Part shown: in pieces, positions 43,376 to 53,479 of the stretch | Layout: each line of letters starts with the position of its first letter | How positions within the stretch are numbered: position 1 is the first letter of the stretch | Assembly: GCF_016811995.1 (NCBI RefSeq) | Contig: NZ_CP069159.1 | Location: 4,402,001-4,466,000, forward strand | Length of the DNA: 64,000 nucleotides | Reading direction: 5' to 3' | Source: Citrobacter sp. R56 | Lineage (GTDB): Bacteria > Pseudomonadota > Gammaproteobacteria > Enterobacterales > Enterobacteriaceae | Notes under the pieces: model-generated | Told to the model about the DNA's origin: nothing | What the model saw: only the letters and a program-made list of their open reading frames with translations | Database searches by the model: none | Made by a program: the position numbers and the translations under genes

Positions 43376-43972
43376 ATGAAGCCAGGATGTACGCTGTTAT
43401 TACTATTGTTTTCTGTGATTTCCGTAAGCACAACGGTGCAGGCAGCAGAACCCTCGACGACGACGGCGCCGTATCTGCTGGCTGGCGCCCCGACGTTCGA
43501 TCTCTCGATCAGCCAGTTTCGCGAAAACTTTAACAGCCAAAATCCTAAGCTTTCACTGAACGAATTTCGCGCTATCGACAGCAGTCGGGACAAAGCCAAT
43601 CTGACGCGCGCCGCCAGCAAGATCAACGAAAATCTGTACGCCTCAACGGCGCTGGAGCGCGGCACGTTAAAAATCAAAAGCATGCAGATAACCTGGCTCC
43701 CCATTCAAGGGCCTGAGCAAAAAGCGGCAAGGACGAAAGCGCTGGAGTATATGGCGGCCGTCATTCGTAGCGTCGCGCCATTACTGACGAAGGAACAAAG
43801 CCAGAAAAAACTGCAGCGGTTGCTTATTGCAGGCAAGAATAAGCGCTACTACGCTGAAACCGAAGGCGCAATTCGCTATGTTGTCGCAGATAACGGCGAA
43901 AAGGGACTGACCTTCGCTGTTGAACCGATTAAGCTGGCACTATCTGAAGGTCTGGAAGGGGCGAATAAATGA
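43376..43972 (+). CDS. yiiQ: DUF1454 periplasmic protein YiiQ
   Basis: This 198-residue protein has a signal peptide (MKPGCTLLLLLFSVISVSTT, then VQAAE, cleavage near residue 24) and a DUF1454 body (APYLLAGAPTFDLSISQFRE). The function is unknown. The ATG at 43376 follows AAAGGTAA; the TTG directly before it is not needed. It lies between yiiR and tpiA, as in K-12. Confidence 0.9.
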   Translation: MKPGCTLLLLLFSVISVSTTVQAAEPSTTTAPYLLAGAPTFDLSISQFRENFNSQNPKLSLNEFRAIDSSRDKANLTRAASKINENLYASTALERGTLKIKSMQITWLPIQGPEQKAARTKALEYMAAVIRSVAPLLTKEQSQKKLQRLLIAGKNKRYYAETEGAIRYVVADNGEKGLTFAVEPIKLALSEGLEGANK

Positions 43973-44081
43973 CAAAAAGCAAAGCCTTTCCAGCGACGAA
44001 TCTCTATACTGTTTCACAGACCATGCTGCCCTGAAGGGTGGCCATATTCCTTAATTCGCTGATAAAGCGTGGAGAATTGAA

Positions 44082-44849
44082 ATGCGACATCCTTTAGTGA
44101 TGGGTAACTGGAAACTGAACGGCAGCCGCCACATGGTAAACGAGCTGGTTGCTAACCTGCGCAAAGAGCTGGCTGGCGTTGCTGGCTGTGGCGTTGCTAT
44201 CGCTCCGCCGGAAATGTACATCGACCTGGCGAAACACGCTGCGGCCGGTAGCCACATCATTCTGGGCGCGCAGAACGTTGACCTGAACCTGTCTGGCGCG
44301 TTCACCGGTGAAACCTCGGCTGAAATGCTGAAAGATATCGGTGCTCAGTACATCATCATCGGTCACTCAGAGCGTCGTACTTATCACAAAGAGTCTGATG
44401 AACTGATCGCTAAGAAATTCGCAGTTCTGAAAGAGCAAGGCCTGACCCCGGTTCTGTGCATCGGTGAAACCGAAGCAGAAAACGAAGCGGGCAAAACGGA
44501 AGAAGTGTGTGCACGTCAGATCGACGCAGTGCTGAAAACGCAGGGCGCAAGCGCATTCGAAGGCGTGGTTATCGCTTACGAACCTGTATGGGCGATCGGT
44601 ACTGGCAAATCTGCTACTCCGGCACAGGCTCAGGCGGTTCACAAATTCATCCGTGACCACATTGCTAAAGCTGACGCAGCAATCGCGCAGCAGGTTATCA
44701 TCCAGTACGGCGGTTCTGTAAACGCATCCAACGCAGCAGAACTGTTCGCTCAGCCGGACATCGACGGCGCGCTGGTTGGCGGTGCTTCACTGAAAGCTGA
44801 TGCTTTCGCCGTGATCGTCAAAGCAGCAGAAGCGGCTAAACAGGCGTAA
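44082..44849 (+). CDS. tpiA: Triosephosphate isomerase
   Basis: This 255-residue TIM barrel interconverts dihydroxyacetone phosphate and glyceraldehyde 3-phosphate. Catalytic residues are Lys in GNWKLNG, His in [12 protein letters not shown] (near 95) and Glu in [11 protein letters not shown] (near 167), followed by the phosphate-closing loop. Codon use is strongly biased, as expected for a highly expressed gene. Confidence 0.98.
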   Translation: MRHPLVMGNWKLNGSRHMVNELVANLRKELAGVAGCGVAIAPPEMYIDLAKHAAAGSHIILGAQNVDLNLSGAFTGETSAEMLKDIGAQYIIIGHSERRTYHKESDELIAKKFAVLKEQGLTPVLCIGETEAENEAGKTEEVCARQIDAVLKTQGASAFEGVVIAYEPVWAIGTGKSATPAQAQAVHKFIRDHIAKADAAIAQQVIIQYGGSVNASNAAELFAQPDIDGALVGGASLKADAFAVIVKAAEAAKQA

Positions 44850-44856
44850 TCGCTGT

Positions 44857-44895
44857 TGTGGCGGTAGATGCATCATCTACCGCCACATTGTTATT
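44857..44895. terminator. Terminator between tpiA and the first DASS gene
   Basis: TGTGGCGGTAGATG (44857-44870) pairs perfectly with CATCTACCGCCACA (44874-44887). TTGTTATTT follows in the tpiA direction. The genes converge here, so it probably serves both. Confidence 0.85.
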
Positions 44896-46367
44896 TACCA
44901 GTATCCCAGCCAGTGCCACCAGACTGCACCGACGATCCCCCAGACAGTCAGGTTTACCACGCTCATCACCAATCCCGTTTTCCACCATTCCGCAAGTGTG
45001 ACGTATCCGGAGCCAAATATGATTGGCGCGGTGCCCGTACCATAATGCGTTAACGACATCATCAGCGATGAAGAAAAAGCGAGCATTAAGCCCAGCAATG
45101 CAGGCGGCGCGCCGAGTCCTAATCCTGCAGCGAAGAACGCCGCGAACATCGCCGTAATATGCGCGGTCGTACTGGCAAAAAAGTAGTGAGAGTAAACATA
45201 GAGCAGAACCAGTAACAGTGTGGCGACGCCCCAGTGCACGCCGAGCTGATCGATCGTATTCCCCACACTCACGGCTAACCAACTCACCAGACCCAGCTTG
45301 CTGAGAAATTCAGCCATCATCACCAGTGCCGCAAACCACACGACGGTATCCCAGGCGCCGCGACATTTAAGAATGTCATCCCAGCTCAATACCCCTGATA
45401 TCAGCAATATTGAGAGCCCAATTAAGGCGGCGCTGGTCGGGTTAACTGTCCAGCCACTCCCCATAATGAGCGCCGGGATCCCCGCCCACAAACACAGCAG
45501 CAGCGCAAAAACGGCGAGCGTAATTTTCTCGGCAAGCGCCAACGGACCAAGTGATTCCAGCTTTTGTCGCGCGAACTGCGGCGCATCAGGCGTGCGGGTA
45601 ATGGCAGGGGGATAAAGCCACCAGATGACGAGTGGCATCAGCACCAGTGACACCACCGCAGGGAGCAGCGCGGCTATCGCCCACATCCCCCAGGTCATGT
45701 TCAAAACCCCCTCAGTGCCTTTGGTTAAAAAGCTCACTATCAGTGGGTTAGGCGCAGTCGCAGTAATAAACATCGCCGAGCTGATGGGGTTAATATTGTA
45801 GTTCACCAGTGCCAGATAACGGCCCGTCGACCCATTTTCGCTGTTCCCCGGTTGCGACCCCAGGCTTTCAGCGATAGCACGCATGACCGGATGGATGATA
45901 CCGCCACCACGCGCGGTGTTACTGGGGGTCACTGGCGCAATCAATGTTTCAGCCAGCGTCAATGCCCAGGCGATACCCAGCGTTCGTTTACCAAACAACG
46001 CGATAAATCCATAGCCAATACGCGCCCCCAGCCCCGTTTTCAACAAACTTTGCGAGAGCATAATCGACAAACCAATCAGCCAGATCAATTGGTTAGAAAA
46101 GCCGCTCAGGGCATCATTCAGTGCCGCAGAGGGTTTACCTGGATTAGTAACGCCCGTCATTGCCACCAGCATAATCGCAATGATTGCGATAGCGCCAATA
46201 GGCAGGGCTTTACCGATAATAGCCGCGATAGTACCTATAAATAATGCCAGTAAATGCCAGGCTTCAGGCGTCACACCAGAAGGGTTGGGGACAGCAAACC
46301 ACAACATCAGGGTAATGAAAACCGAAAGAAATGCAGGCCAGAGACGAATGGGGGTTAACCGGTCCAT
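44895..46367 (-). CDS. DASS-family anion:Na+ or antiport permease
   Basis: This 490-residue inner-membrane protein has 12 or more hydrophobic segments and belongs to the divalent anion:Na+ symporter family (CitT/TtdT branch). Diagnostic segments are ETLIAPVTPSNTARGGGIIH, with the SNT motif, and SLTHYGTGTAPIIFGSGYV near the C terminus. Likely substrates are di- or tricarboxylates (succinate, tartrate, citrate), not resolvable here. The start follows AAGGATT. It reads in the same direction as a second permease 137 bases upstream; neither is at this locus in K-12. Confidence 0.88.
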   Translation of the reverse strand: MDRLTPIRLWPAFLSVFITLMLWFAVPNPSGVTPEAWHLLALFIGTIAAIIGKALPIGAIAIIAIMLVAMTGVTNPGKPSAALNDALSGFSNQLIWLIGLSIMLSQSLLKTGLGARIGYGFIALFGKRTLGIAWALTLAETLIAPVTPSNTARGGGIIHPVMRAIAESLGSQPGNSENGSTGRYLALVNYNINPISSAMFITATAPNPLIVSFLTKGTEGVLNMTWGMWAIAALLPAVVSLVLMPLVIWWLYPPAITRTPDAPQFARQKLESLGPLALAEKITLAVFALLLCLWAGIPALIMGSGWTVNPTSAALIGLSILLISGVLSWDDILKCRGAWDTVVWFAALVMMAEFLSKLGLVSWLAVSVGNTIDQLGVHWGVATLLLVLLYVYSHYFFASTTAHITAMFAAFFAAGLGLGAPPALLGLMLAFSSSLMMSLTHYGTGTAPIIFGSGYVTLAEWWKTGLVMSVVNLTVWGIVGAVWWHWLGYW

Positions 46368-46504
46368 GTATTAATCCTTGAATTTCTTCTGAACGAGTGT
46401 GTTCACGGCTATTAACCGATATTTATGCTGATAAAACAATCAGCTACATCACAAAACAGAAGGGGTGACCATTCAAAATATATCGGGTCTGTGACGCCGC
46501 GCAG

Positions 46505-47809
46505 CTACAATTTTCCCAGCACGCTAAACCACAGATAATCCAGCGGCAGCAACACCATCCAGGTGACCAGCGCCAGTGCCAGACACAGCAACATCCCTGC
46601 TCTGGCCGGTACTTTCCCTAACGCCATCGCCACGACAATCGGCGATGCCTGATACGGCAGTAGCGGTGTGGAATAGCCCAGTACCTGAATCATAATGACC
46701 GAAAGCAGCGGGAACCCGGTCGCATCAGAAAAACTCTCTGCCAGCGTGGTATACAACGCCGGAACGCCATTGGCGGTCATGATAAAGTTGAGGACGGTGG
46801 TGATCCCGGTCAGCGTGACAAAGTTGGTGAAGGGATTTTCTGCGTTCAGCGGCATTATCTGCAACAACGCCTCTCCGACCGCGCTACCAATCCCGGTATG
46901 CGTCACGGTAATCGCCAGCCCCAGAATACCCGCCACATAAATGCACGTGCGGATATTCACGCCACTGGAAAACTCCTCGCCATTGATAAAGCCTACGCGC
47001 GGCAGCAGGGTAATCACGGCCGCCGCCAGCCCGGTCCACGCCGGACCAATACCATGCCAGGTTTCACTGACCCACATCACCAGCACCACCGCCAGCATCC
47101 AGGATAATCGCTTTTCATCGCGACTCATGGGCGCAGGCGATGAGGTATCGTCCGGCACATGAGGCTTCCCCGGAAACAGCCAGCAAATCAGGAGAACCAG
47201 CGCAGCCCCTTTGAGCCAGCCGAGAACGGGGGTATGCAGCAACAAATACGGCAAATAATTCAAATGGATGCCATACGAACCTTCCGTTGCGCCGCTCATG
47301 ACAAGGTTAGGCACGTTAGCAGGGAGGATTGTGGCGGAAAGCTGGAAGGTGCCAAAACCCACCGCCAGCGCCAGACCGTACCAGGCGCGCGAATTGTCAG
47401 CAATTCCGGCGCGTTTCGCCATCGCCGCAACAATCGGCATCAGCAATGCGATACGCCCCATGTTGGAAGGCATGACAAACGCCAGTGCATAACTGAGTAA
47501 CACCACACTCGCCACCATCAACGGCCAGGAGTCGGTTAGCCTTGCCGACAATGCCCTCGCCGCCCTGTCCGCCAGCCCCGTTTTACGGATCGCAATTCCC
47601 AGCACAAATCCGCTAAATACCAGCCAGAATGCCGAAGAAGCAAAGCCGCCGAAGATAACGTCCGGCGGCGCAATCTTTGCCACCATCGCAACGGTAAAAA
47701 ACAACAACGCCGTAATAAATTCCGGCAGCAGGGACGTCGCCCAGAGCAGAATGGTGAGACCGACAAGCAGTGAAGGGATAAACAGCGGGTGCGAAAACCA
47801 GAGCGACAT
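46505..47809 (-). CDS. SLC13/DASS-type permease
   Basis: This 434-residue inner-membrane protein has about 11-12 hydrophobic segments. It shows the SLC13-like internal repeat: SYALAFVMPSNMGRIALLMP in the first half and TVLNFIMTANGVPALYTTLA in the second. It differs clearly from the neighbouring 490-residue permease, so it is not a simple duplicate. The ATG follows AGGAGAC. It is a probable organic-anion transporter; the substrate is unknown. The spacer to the next permease has no obvious terminator, so co-transcription is possible. Confidence 0.82.
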   Translation of the reverse strand: MSLWFSHPLFIPSLLVGLTILLWATSLLPEFITALLFFTVAMVAKIAPPDVIFGGFASSAFWLVFSGFVLGIAIRKTGLADRAARALSARLTDSWPLMVASVVLLSYALAFVMPSNMGRIALLMPIVAAMAKRAGIADNSRAWYGLALAVGFGTFQLSATILPANVPNLVMSGATEGSYGIHLNYLPYLLLHTPVLGWLKGAALVLLICWLFPGKPHVPDDTSSPAPMSRDEKRLSWMLAVVLVMWVSETWHGIGPAWTGLAAAVITLLPRVGFINGEEFSSGVNIRTCIYVAGILGLAITVTHTGIGSAVGEALLQIMPLNAENPFTNFVTLTGITTVLNFIMTANGVPALYTTLAESFSDATGFPLLSVIMIQVLGYSTPLLPYQASPIVVAMALGKVPARAGMLLCLALALVTWMVLLPLDYLWFSVLGKL

Positions 47810-47881
47810 GCCTGTCTCCTGTTGTTTTTTTCAACAAGGATACGGGGACAGGCTGATAGAGTAAACGCCAGATATGGTGGG

Positions 47882-48631
47882 TTACTTCAGAATATCACAT
47901 TGATGATCCTGAATTTCCTCGGCAGACGCCAGGTTGAACGCCAACAGATTGCGCTGTGTGGCCAGCAATACGAAGGTGTCATCGCTCTGGCGCACCATCG
48001 CCAGTGCGTAGCTGCCCATATGATCGCGCGCCTCTGGCACCTCTTCCGCCAGCATCATAAAGGGACTGCGTTGCGCCAGTTCGTTCTCGGTGACCCGACG
48101 GGCCAGATACTCGTGTCCGCGTAATCCGCCCGCGAGCGGCAACCAGCGGGTGCCGATTTTTGCCATATTGTCATCAAGTTGCGCTCTAACGTCCTTGCGC
48201 AAACAGGAGATATGGATGTGGAAATGGTTTTGCGTCCGCCCTGTGCGTGAGTTGATTGCCAATGACACGGCGCTGTCAGGGATCTCCTGTCCGTACTTTT
48301 GGCTCATAAAGCTACGCGCCTGCCAGGCCAGCCAGAAGAAGTTGGGCGTAAACGGCTCCGTCAGTAAGGGACTTTCCGTGCCGTTAATGCGGTAAGTTGG
48401 CATTAACAGATATTGCAGAGGGCCATTTCTGTCTTTAAACACCACATAACCGGCCTCTGGATTCACTTCTGTACACGGCGCCGGATTGTGATGCTGGCGT
48501 TGATTTGGCACGCACTGTTCCAGGACTTTCTCCCGTAACGCATCCGGATTTCCTGTAAATTTCCAGTAGCCGATACCCGCTGCGGCGGCGATGACGACAA
48601 TCGCCAGTGAAAGATAACCTGCTTTTTTCAT
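47882..48631 (-). CDS. cdh: CDP-diacylglycerol pyrophosphatase
   Basis: This 249-residue membrane-anchored enzyme hydrolyses CDP-diacylglycerol to CMP and phosphatidate. One N-terminal hydrophobic helix ([20 protein letters not shown]) anchors a periplasmic domain with the histidine motif NHFHIHISC. The start at 48631 gives the K-12 N terminus; codons upstream to 48712 are open but not conserved. It adjoins sbp, as in K-12. Confidence 0.94.
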   Translation of the reverse strand: MKKAGYLSLAIVVIAAAAGIGYWKFTGNPDALREKVLEQCVPNQRQHHNPAPCTEVNPEAGYVVFKDRNGPLQYLLMPTYRINGTESPLLTEPFTPNFFWLAWQARSFMSQKYGQEIPDSAVSLAINSRTGRTQNHFHIHISCLRKDVRAQLDDNMAKIGTRWLPLAGGLRGHEYLARRVTENELAQRSPFMMLAEEVPEARDHMGSYALAMVRQSDDTFVLLATQRNLLAFNLASAEEIQDHQCDILK

Positions 48632-48685
48632 TGTGCGTTTCCTGTATCTCATTGAAGTGCAAGAGTAACGCAAAATGATGACAAT

Positions 48686-48717
48686 TAAAAAAGCCCGATG
48701 GCATAGCGCCACCGGGC
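48686..48717 (-). terminator. sbp terminator
   Basis: GCCCGATGGC (48693-48702) pairs with GCCACCGGGC (48708-48717) with one mismatch. A T run follows on the minus strand. Confidence 0.85.
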
Positions 48718-48736
48718 CTGAAAATCGCAGAAATGG

Positions 48737-49726
48737 TTAGCGTTTGCTGATTTGGTCGAATGTCCCGCCGTTTGCGAAGTGCTCTTTTTGCGCTTTTGTC
48801 CAGCCGCCGAACGCCTCATCAATGGTGAAGAGTTTCAATTTCGGAAAGGCGCTTTCATATTTCTTCGCAACATCAGGATTGCGCGGGCGATAGTAGTTTT
48901 TCGCTGCAATCTCCTGGCCTTCCGGCGAATAGAGGTACTTCAGATAGGCTTGCGCCACCTCGGTGGTGCCTTTTTTCTCAGCCACTTTATCGACGACCGA
49001 AACGGTCGGTTCCGCCAGGATTGACTCGCTCGGGGTCACAATCTCGAATTTGTCTTTACCGAGTTCATGAGTTGCCAGCAGCGCTTCGTTCTCCCAGGCA
49101 ATCAGGACATCACCAATCCCGCGTTCTACGAAGGTGTTGGTTGAACCACGAGCACCGGAATCGAGGACTTCCACATTCTTAAACAGCGCCTTCACGAAGT
49201 CCTGGGCTTTCGCCTGGTCGTTGTTGTTGTGGTGCAGGGCGTAACCCCACGCAGCCAGATAATTCCAGCGTGCGCCGCCTGAGCTTTTCGGGTTCGGCGT
49301 AATGACGGATACGCCAGGTTTTACCAGATCGTTCCAGTCATGAATTTGCTTTGGATTCCCTTTACGCACCAGAAAGACGATGGTGGAGGTATAAGGCGCA
49401 GAGTTATCCGGCAGACGTTTGATCCAATTTTTATCAATGCGACCACGTTCCGCAATGGCGTCCACATCGTAGGCCAGCGCCAGGGTTACCACATCCGCCT
49501 CAATGCCATTAATCACGGAGGTCGCTTGCTTGCCAGAACCACCATGCGACTGGCGGATCACCACGTTATCACCCGTTTGCTGTTTCCAGTGCGCGCTAAA
49601 CGCTTTGTTGTACTGCTCGTACAACTCACGCGTTGGATCATACGAAACGTTAAGTAATTGAATATCCTTCGCCAGAACGCTGGTGGATGCCAGCAACAAC
49701 GTTAATCCCACGCCCCATTTGTTCAT
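48737..49726 (-). CDS. sbp: Periplasmic sulfate-binding protein
   Basis: The 329-residue precursor has a 19-residue signal peptide ending SVLA before [17 protein letters not shown], the known mature start. It delivers sulfate to the CysTWA ABC importer. The family signatures [11 protein letters not shown] and [18 protein letters not shown] are present. Regulation by CysB is known in K-12; I did not define a site here. Confidence 0.97.
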   Translation of the reverse strand: MNKWGVGLTLLLASTSVLAKDIQLLNVSYDPTRELYEQYNKAFSAHWKQQTGDNVVIRQSHGGSGKQATSVINGIEADVVTLALAYDVDAIAERGRIDKNWIKRLPDNSAPYTSTIVFLVRKGNPKQIHDWNDLVKPGVSVITPNPKSSGGARWNYLAAWGYALHHNNNDQAKAQDFVKALFKNVEVLDSGARGSTNTFVERGIGDVLIAWENEALLATHELGKDKFEIVTPSESILAEPTVSVVDKVAEKKGTTEVAQAYLKYLYSPEGQEIAAKNYYRPRNPDVAKKYESAFPKLKLFTIDEAFGGWTKAQKEHFANGGTFDQISKR

Positions 49727-49840
49727 CGCCCAACTCTCTTATGCTGTGTTTTGATGATCAGAGCGTGCCAGAAAGGAATTCAAACATTAAAGAATAAAAA
49801 AAGATTTGCTATAACTACGGGGAATATAAATGAACGTAAT

Positions 49841-49925
49841 AAAGGCGGGATTCACTCCGCCTTTATGCCTGATGGCGCTACGTTTATCAGGCCTACATAC
49901 TGCATTTGTAGGCCGGATAAGAAAC
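49841..49925. repeat. pfkA 3' hairpin and REP pair
   Basis: AAAGGCGG-GATTCACT-CCGCCTTT is a terminator-like stem (left part). It is followed by REP arms GCCTGATGGCGCTACGTTTA and TAGGCCGGATAAG next to the pfkA stop. Confidence 0.75.
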
Positions 49926-49930
49926 TGCGA

Positions 49931-50893
49931 TCAGTACAGTTTCTTCGCGCAGTCCAGCCAGTCACCTTTGAATGGGCGCTTCATGTTTTCGATAGCGTCG
50001 ATGATGTCGTGGTGAACCAGTTGTTCGTTCTGGATACCGACGCAACGACCGCCGAAACCTTCCTGCAGCAATTCAATGGCATACGCCCCCATGCGGGATG
50101 CCAGAATACGGTCGTAAGGCACTGGAGAACCGCCGCGCTGAATGTGTCCCAGCACGGTTGCACGGGTTTCACGTTTGGTCTCTTTCTCGATGAAATGCGC
50201 CAGTTCGTCAACGTCGCACATGTGTTCAGTGATAGCGACGATGGCGTGTTTTTTGCCTTTCGCAATACCGGCTTTGATTTCAGCGACCAGATCTTCGCGG
50301 CTGAATTCCACTTCCGGCACCACCACAAACTCACAACCGCCAGCGATCGCTGCCGCCAGGGTCAGATCGCCACAGTAACGTCCCATCACTTCAACGATAG
50401 AGATACGTTGGTGAGAGGAGGAGGTATCACGCAGACGGTCAATCGCTTCAACCACCGTCCCCAACGCCGTAAAGTAACCGATGGTGTAGTCGGTGCCTTT
50501 GATGTCGTTGTCGATAGTGCCTGGCAGACCAATGCATGGGAAGCCCATTTCAGTCAGGCGTTTTGCACCCATATACGAACCGTCACCGCCGATCACCACC
50601 AGCGCGTCAATGCCCCGTTTTTTCAGGTTTTCGATAGCCACAGCACGCACATTTTCATCGCGGAATTCCGGGAAACGCGCGGAACCGAGGAAGGTGCCGC
50701 CACGGTTGATCATGTCGGACACGCTGTAACGGTCGAGCTGAACCATACGGTCTTCATACAGACCCAGGTAGCCGTCATAAATACCCATTACTTCCAGCCC
50801 TTCCGTCAACGCTGCGCGCACAACGCCACGGATTGCTGCGTTCATGCCCGGCGCATCACCGCCGCTTGTCAACACACCGATTTTCTTAATCAT
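49931..50893 (-). CDS. pfkA: 6-Phosphofructokinase I
   Basis: This 320-residue glycolytic enzyme phosphorylates fructose 6-phosphate. ATP-binding glycines are in [16 protein letters not shown] near the N terminus and [11 protein letters not shown] near 100-110. The catalytic aspartate is in [15 protein letters not shown] near 127, and [13 protein letters not shown] lies near 249. Length equals E. coli PfkA. Confidence 0.98.
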   Translation of the reverse strand: MIKKIGVLTSGGDAPGMNAAIRGVVRAALTEGLEVMGIYDGYLGLYEDRMVQLDRYSVSDMINRGGTFLGSARFPEFRDENVRAVAIENLKKRGIDALVVIGGDGSYMGAKRLTEMGFPCIGLPGTIDNDIKGTDYTIGYFTALGTVVEAIDRLRDTSSSHQRISIVEVMGRYCGDLTLAAAIAGGCEFVVVPEVEFSREDLVAEIKAGIAKGKKHAIVAITEHMCDVDELAHFIEKETKRETRATVLGHIQRGGSPVPYDRILASRMGAYAIELLQEGFGGRCVGIQNEQLVHHDIIDAIENMKRPFKGDWLDCAKKLY

Positions 50894-51078
50894 GACTACC
50901 TCTGAACTTTGGAATGCAAAATGAAATCTGTTGCCGGAAGCCGAATCTGCATATCGACACGATCCAACGCATATGCAGATAGTATAGCAATCACTTCCTG
51001 CTGAATTGATTCAGGTCAGGCCAAAAGGCGGTAATTTATACACAAAATGCTGGCCTGGTTCACTTTTTTTACAACGAA

Positions 51079-51981
51079 TTACGAAAGCTCAAACCTTTTA
51101 CCTTCCCTGGGTACGACGGAACACGGGTCCTGATGGATAATGACATCAGAGCCCGGAAAACGCCGCAAAATCGCCTGCTCCACCTGTTCAGCCACCACAT
51201 GGGCCTGAACGAGAGGCAGATGATCTTCCATTTCCAAATGAATCTGAATAAAGCGAGTCGGCCCTGACTGCCGTGTGCGAAGATCGTGAGCGCCGCTGAC
51301 GCCCGGCCATGATGTCACGATACCAATAATTTCCTGACGTTCGTCGTCGGGCAAGGCGCGGTCCAACAACGATTGCACCGCCTCATATCCCATTCGTAAC
51401 GCGCTATATAGAATATAGATGCCGATTCCCAACGCAAACAAGGCGTCTGCACGATGCCAGCCATACCAGGCGAGGCCAAGCGCCACAAGAATCGCTCCGT
51501 TCATCATAACATCAGACTGATAATGAAGCATATCTGCCCGCACAGCCTGACTTTGCGTCCTGCGCACGACCCAGCGCTGAAACGTGACCAGAATAAGCGT
51601 GCAGACCAGTGCGATAACCGTCACCACGACGCCAACGCCGGGATCTTTCATCGGCGTGGGTTGGATGAGGTGTTGGATGCCGGTCAAAAATAAAAACAGC
51701 GCAGAGCCCGAAATAAACATACTTTGCGCCAGCGCCGCCAACGATTCGGCTTTACCGTGCCCGAAAGTATGTTCATCGTCTGCCGGTTGCAGCGAATAGC
51801 GCACCACCAGAAGATTCGTTAGCGACGCGGCAATATCCACCAGCGAGTCCACCAGCGCCGCCAGAATACTTACCGACCCGGTGTACCACCACGCAAAAAT
51901 CTTGATCAAAAGTAACATTGACGCCATCACTGTCGCAGCGATTGCCGCCCGGCTTACCAGCCGTCCATAGGTTTGATTCAT
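51079..51981 (-). CDS. fieF: Ferrous-iron/zinc efflux pump FieF
   Basis: This 300-residue cation diffusion facilitator (YiiP) exports Fe2+/Zn2+ in exchange for protons. Six membrane helices hold the metal site: Asp residues in [11 protein letters not shown] (near 45-49) and His/Asp in [11 protein letters not shown] (near 153-157). A cytoplasmic metallochaperone-like domain follows ([22 protein letters not shown]). The start at 51981 gives the K-12 length; upstream open codons to 52077 are not part of the protein. Confidence 0.96.
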   Translation of the reverse strand: MNQTYGRLVSRAAIAATVMASMLLLIKIFAWWYTGSVSILAALVDSLVDIAASLTNLLVVRYSLQPADDEHTFGHGKAESLAALAQSMFISGSALFLFLTGIQHLIQPTPMKDPGVGVVVTVIALVCTLILVTFQRWVVRRTQSQAVRADMLHYQSDVMMNGAILVALGLAWYGWHRADALFALGIGIYILYSALRMGYEAVQSLLDRALPDDERQEIIGIVTSWPGVSGAHDLRTRQSGPTRFIQIHLEMEDHLPLVQAHVVAEQVEQAILRRFPGSDVIIHQDPCSVVPREGKRFELS

Positions 51982-52062
51982 AAACACTCCTGCCAGGACA
52001 TGCCGGTAGTATAACGGATGACGCAAAACAGTCAGACAATAACCGGATGACAAATTGAGGGC

Positions 52063-52120
52063 AAAAAAAACCCCCACATCATGTGGGGGAAGACAGGGAT
52101 GGTGTCTATGGCAAGGAAAA
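52063..52120 (-). ncRNA. cpxQ: CpxQ small RNA in the cpxP 3' UTR
   Basis: The 58 bases start, on the minus strand, with TTTTCCTTGCCATAGACACC and end in the stem CCCCCACA/TGTGGGGG plus eight T. This matches the known CpxQ, released by RNase E from cpxP mRNA, which works with Hfq to repress envelope mRNAs. The stem (52071-52089) is also the cpxP terminator. Confidence 0.9.
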
Positions 52121-52129
52121 CAGGGGTTG

Positions 52130-52633
52130 TTACTGGGAACGTGAGTTGCTACTACTCAATAAATTCAACGATGAGCCTTTTTGCCATTGCGCCACGTCGC
52201 GCAGCTGCTCCATTCGTTGCTGATGTTTCTCATTTAAAACCGCTTGCTGCTCCGGCGTTAACAGGCGATACATCTGGTTGCGAACCCTGGCCATTTCGAC
52301 CTGGCGGGCAACCTGTTCTTGTGCCATTTTTTCTGCCTGAGCGCGCACAGCGCTTTCATCAAATTTTTCTGCGGTGACAAGACGATGCATTGTCTCCACT
52401 TCGCTAACATTAACAGGAGGCTGTTCGTGTCTTGCCTGCTGCATCAGATCTCTCATCTGTTGACGCTGATGTTCGGTTAAACTTATGCCGTCAAACATAT
52501 GGCTCTGCGTACTGCGCTGCGTCGGTCCTTCGCCCTGGTGCCAGTTATCGCCTGTAACGACTTCAGCAGCGTGGCTTAAAGAACTGAGTGCCAGCGTTGA
52601 GGCCATGACGGCAGCGGTAACTTTGCGCATCAC
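52130..52633 (-). CDS. cpxP: Periplasmic Cpx inhibitor and adaptor CpxP
   Basis: The 167-residue precursor has a signal peptide ([23 protein letters not shown]) and two LTxxQ-type motifs, [10 protein letters not shown] and [12 protein letters not shown], typical of the Spy/CpxP family. It binds CpxA to damp signalling and delivers misfolded pilins to DegP. It is divergent from cpxRA, with a perfect CpxR box between. Confidence 0.95.
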   Translation of the reverse strand: MMRKVTAAVMASTLALSSLSHAAEVVTGDNWHQGEGPTQRSTQSHMFDGISLTEHQRQQMRDLMQQARHEQPPVNVSEVETMHRLVTAEKFDESAVRAQAEKMAQEQVARQVEMARVRNQMYRLLTPEQQAVLNEKHQQRMEQLRDVAQWQKGSSLNLLSSSNSRSQ

Positions 52634-52710
52634 TTGCTCCCAAAATCTTTTCTGTCGCGATTCAACGAGAGACAGTTTACGATTCGGGCTGCAAACATGC
52701 GTCAGGGGGT

Positions 52711-52725
52711 GTAAAACAACGTAAA
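52711..52725. promoter_or_regulatory. CpxR box between cpxP and cpxR
   Basis: GTAAA-N5-GTAAA is an exact match to the CpxR consensus, at 52711-52715 and 52721-52725, in the cpxP/cpxR divergent spacer. It should activate cpxP strongly and autoregulate cpxRA. Confidence 0.92.
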
Positions 52726-52780
52726 GTCATAGATTCGCGACTCCTGATGACGTAATTTCTGCCTCGGAGGTATTTAAATA

Positions 52781-53479
52781 ATGAATAAAATCCTGTTAGT
52801 TGATGATGACCGAGAGCTGACTTCCCTGTTAAAGGAGTTGCTCGAAATGGAAGGCTTCGATGTGCTGGTTGCCCATGACGGGGAGCAGGCGCTTGAACTT
52901 CTGGATGACAGCATTGATTTACTTTTGCTCGATGTCATGATGCCGAAGAAAAACGGTATCGATACATTGAAAGCGCTTCGCCAGACACACCAAACCCCCG
53001 TAATCATGCTGACCGCGCGTGGCAGCGAACTGGATCGCGTACTTGGTCTTGAGCTGGGCGCGGACGACTATTTACCCAAACCGTTTAATGACCGCGAACT
53101 GGTCGCGCGCATCCGCGCTATCCTGCGCCGCTCCCACTGGAGCGAACAACAGCAAAGCAGCGACAACGGCTCGCCAACGCTGGAAGTAGATGCCCTAAGT
53201 CTCAATCCGGGTCGCCAGGAAGCCAGCTTTGATGGCCAAACTCTGGAGTTAACCGGCACCGAATTCACCCTGCTCTATTTGCTGGCTCAGCATCTCGGCC
53301 AGGTGGTTTCGCGTGAACATTTAAGCCAGGAAGTGCTGGGCAAACGCCTGACGCCGTTTGACCGTGCGATTGATATGCATATCTCGAACCTGCGCCGTAA
53401 GCTGCCGGAACGTAAAGACGGACATCCGTGGTTTAAAACCTTACGTGGCCGCGGCTATCTGATGGTCTCCGCTTCATGA
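52781..53479 (+). CDS. cpxR: Response regulator CpxR
   Basis: This 232-residue OmpR-family regulator has a receiver domain with phospho-acceptor D51 in LLLLDVMMPKKNG and the acidic pair in LVDDDRE. Its C-terminal winged HTH covers about 140-230, ending LRRKLPERKDGHPWFKTLRG. It controls envelope stress genes. Its stop overlaps the cpxA start by four bases. Confidence 0.97.
   Translation: MNKILLVDDDRELTSLLKELLEMEGFDVLVAHDGEQALELLDDSIDLLLLDVMMPKKNGIDTLKALRQTHQTPVIMLTARGSELDRVLGLELGADDYLPKPFNDRELVARIRAILRRSHWSEQQQSSDNGSPTLEVDALSLNPGRQEASFDGQTLELTGTEFTLLYLLAQHLGQVVSREHLSQEVLGKRLTPFDRAIDMHISNLRRKLPERKDGHPWFKTLRGRGYLMVSAS

Noticed and set aside
49751-50905. Plus-strand open frame of 384 codons opposite pfkA
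   Set aside because: It is the antisense shadow of pfkA; its residues are His/Gln/Phe-rich as expected for a mirrored frame, and no family resemblance is seen.
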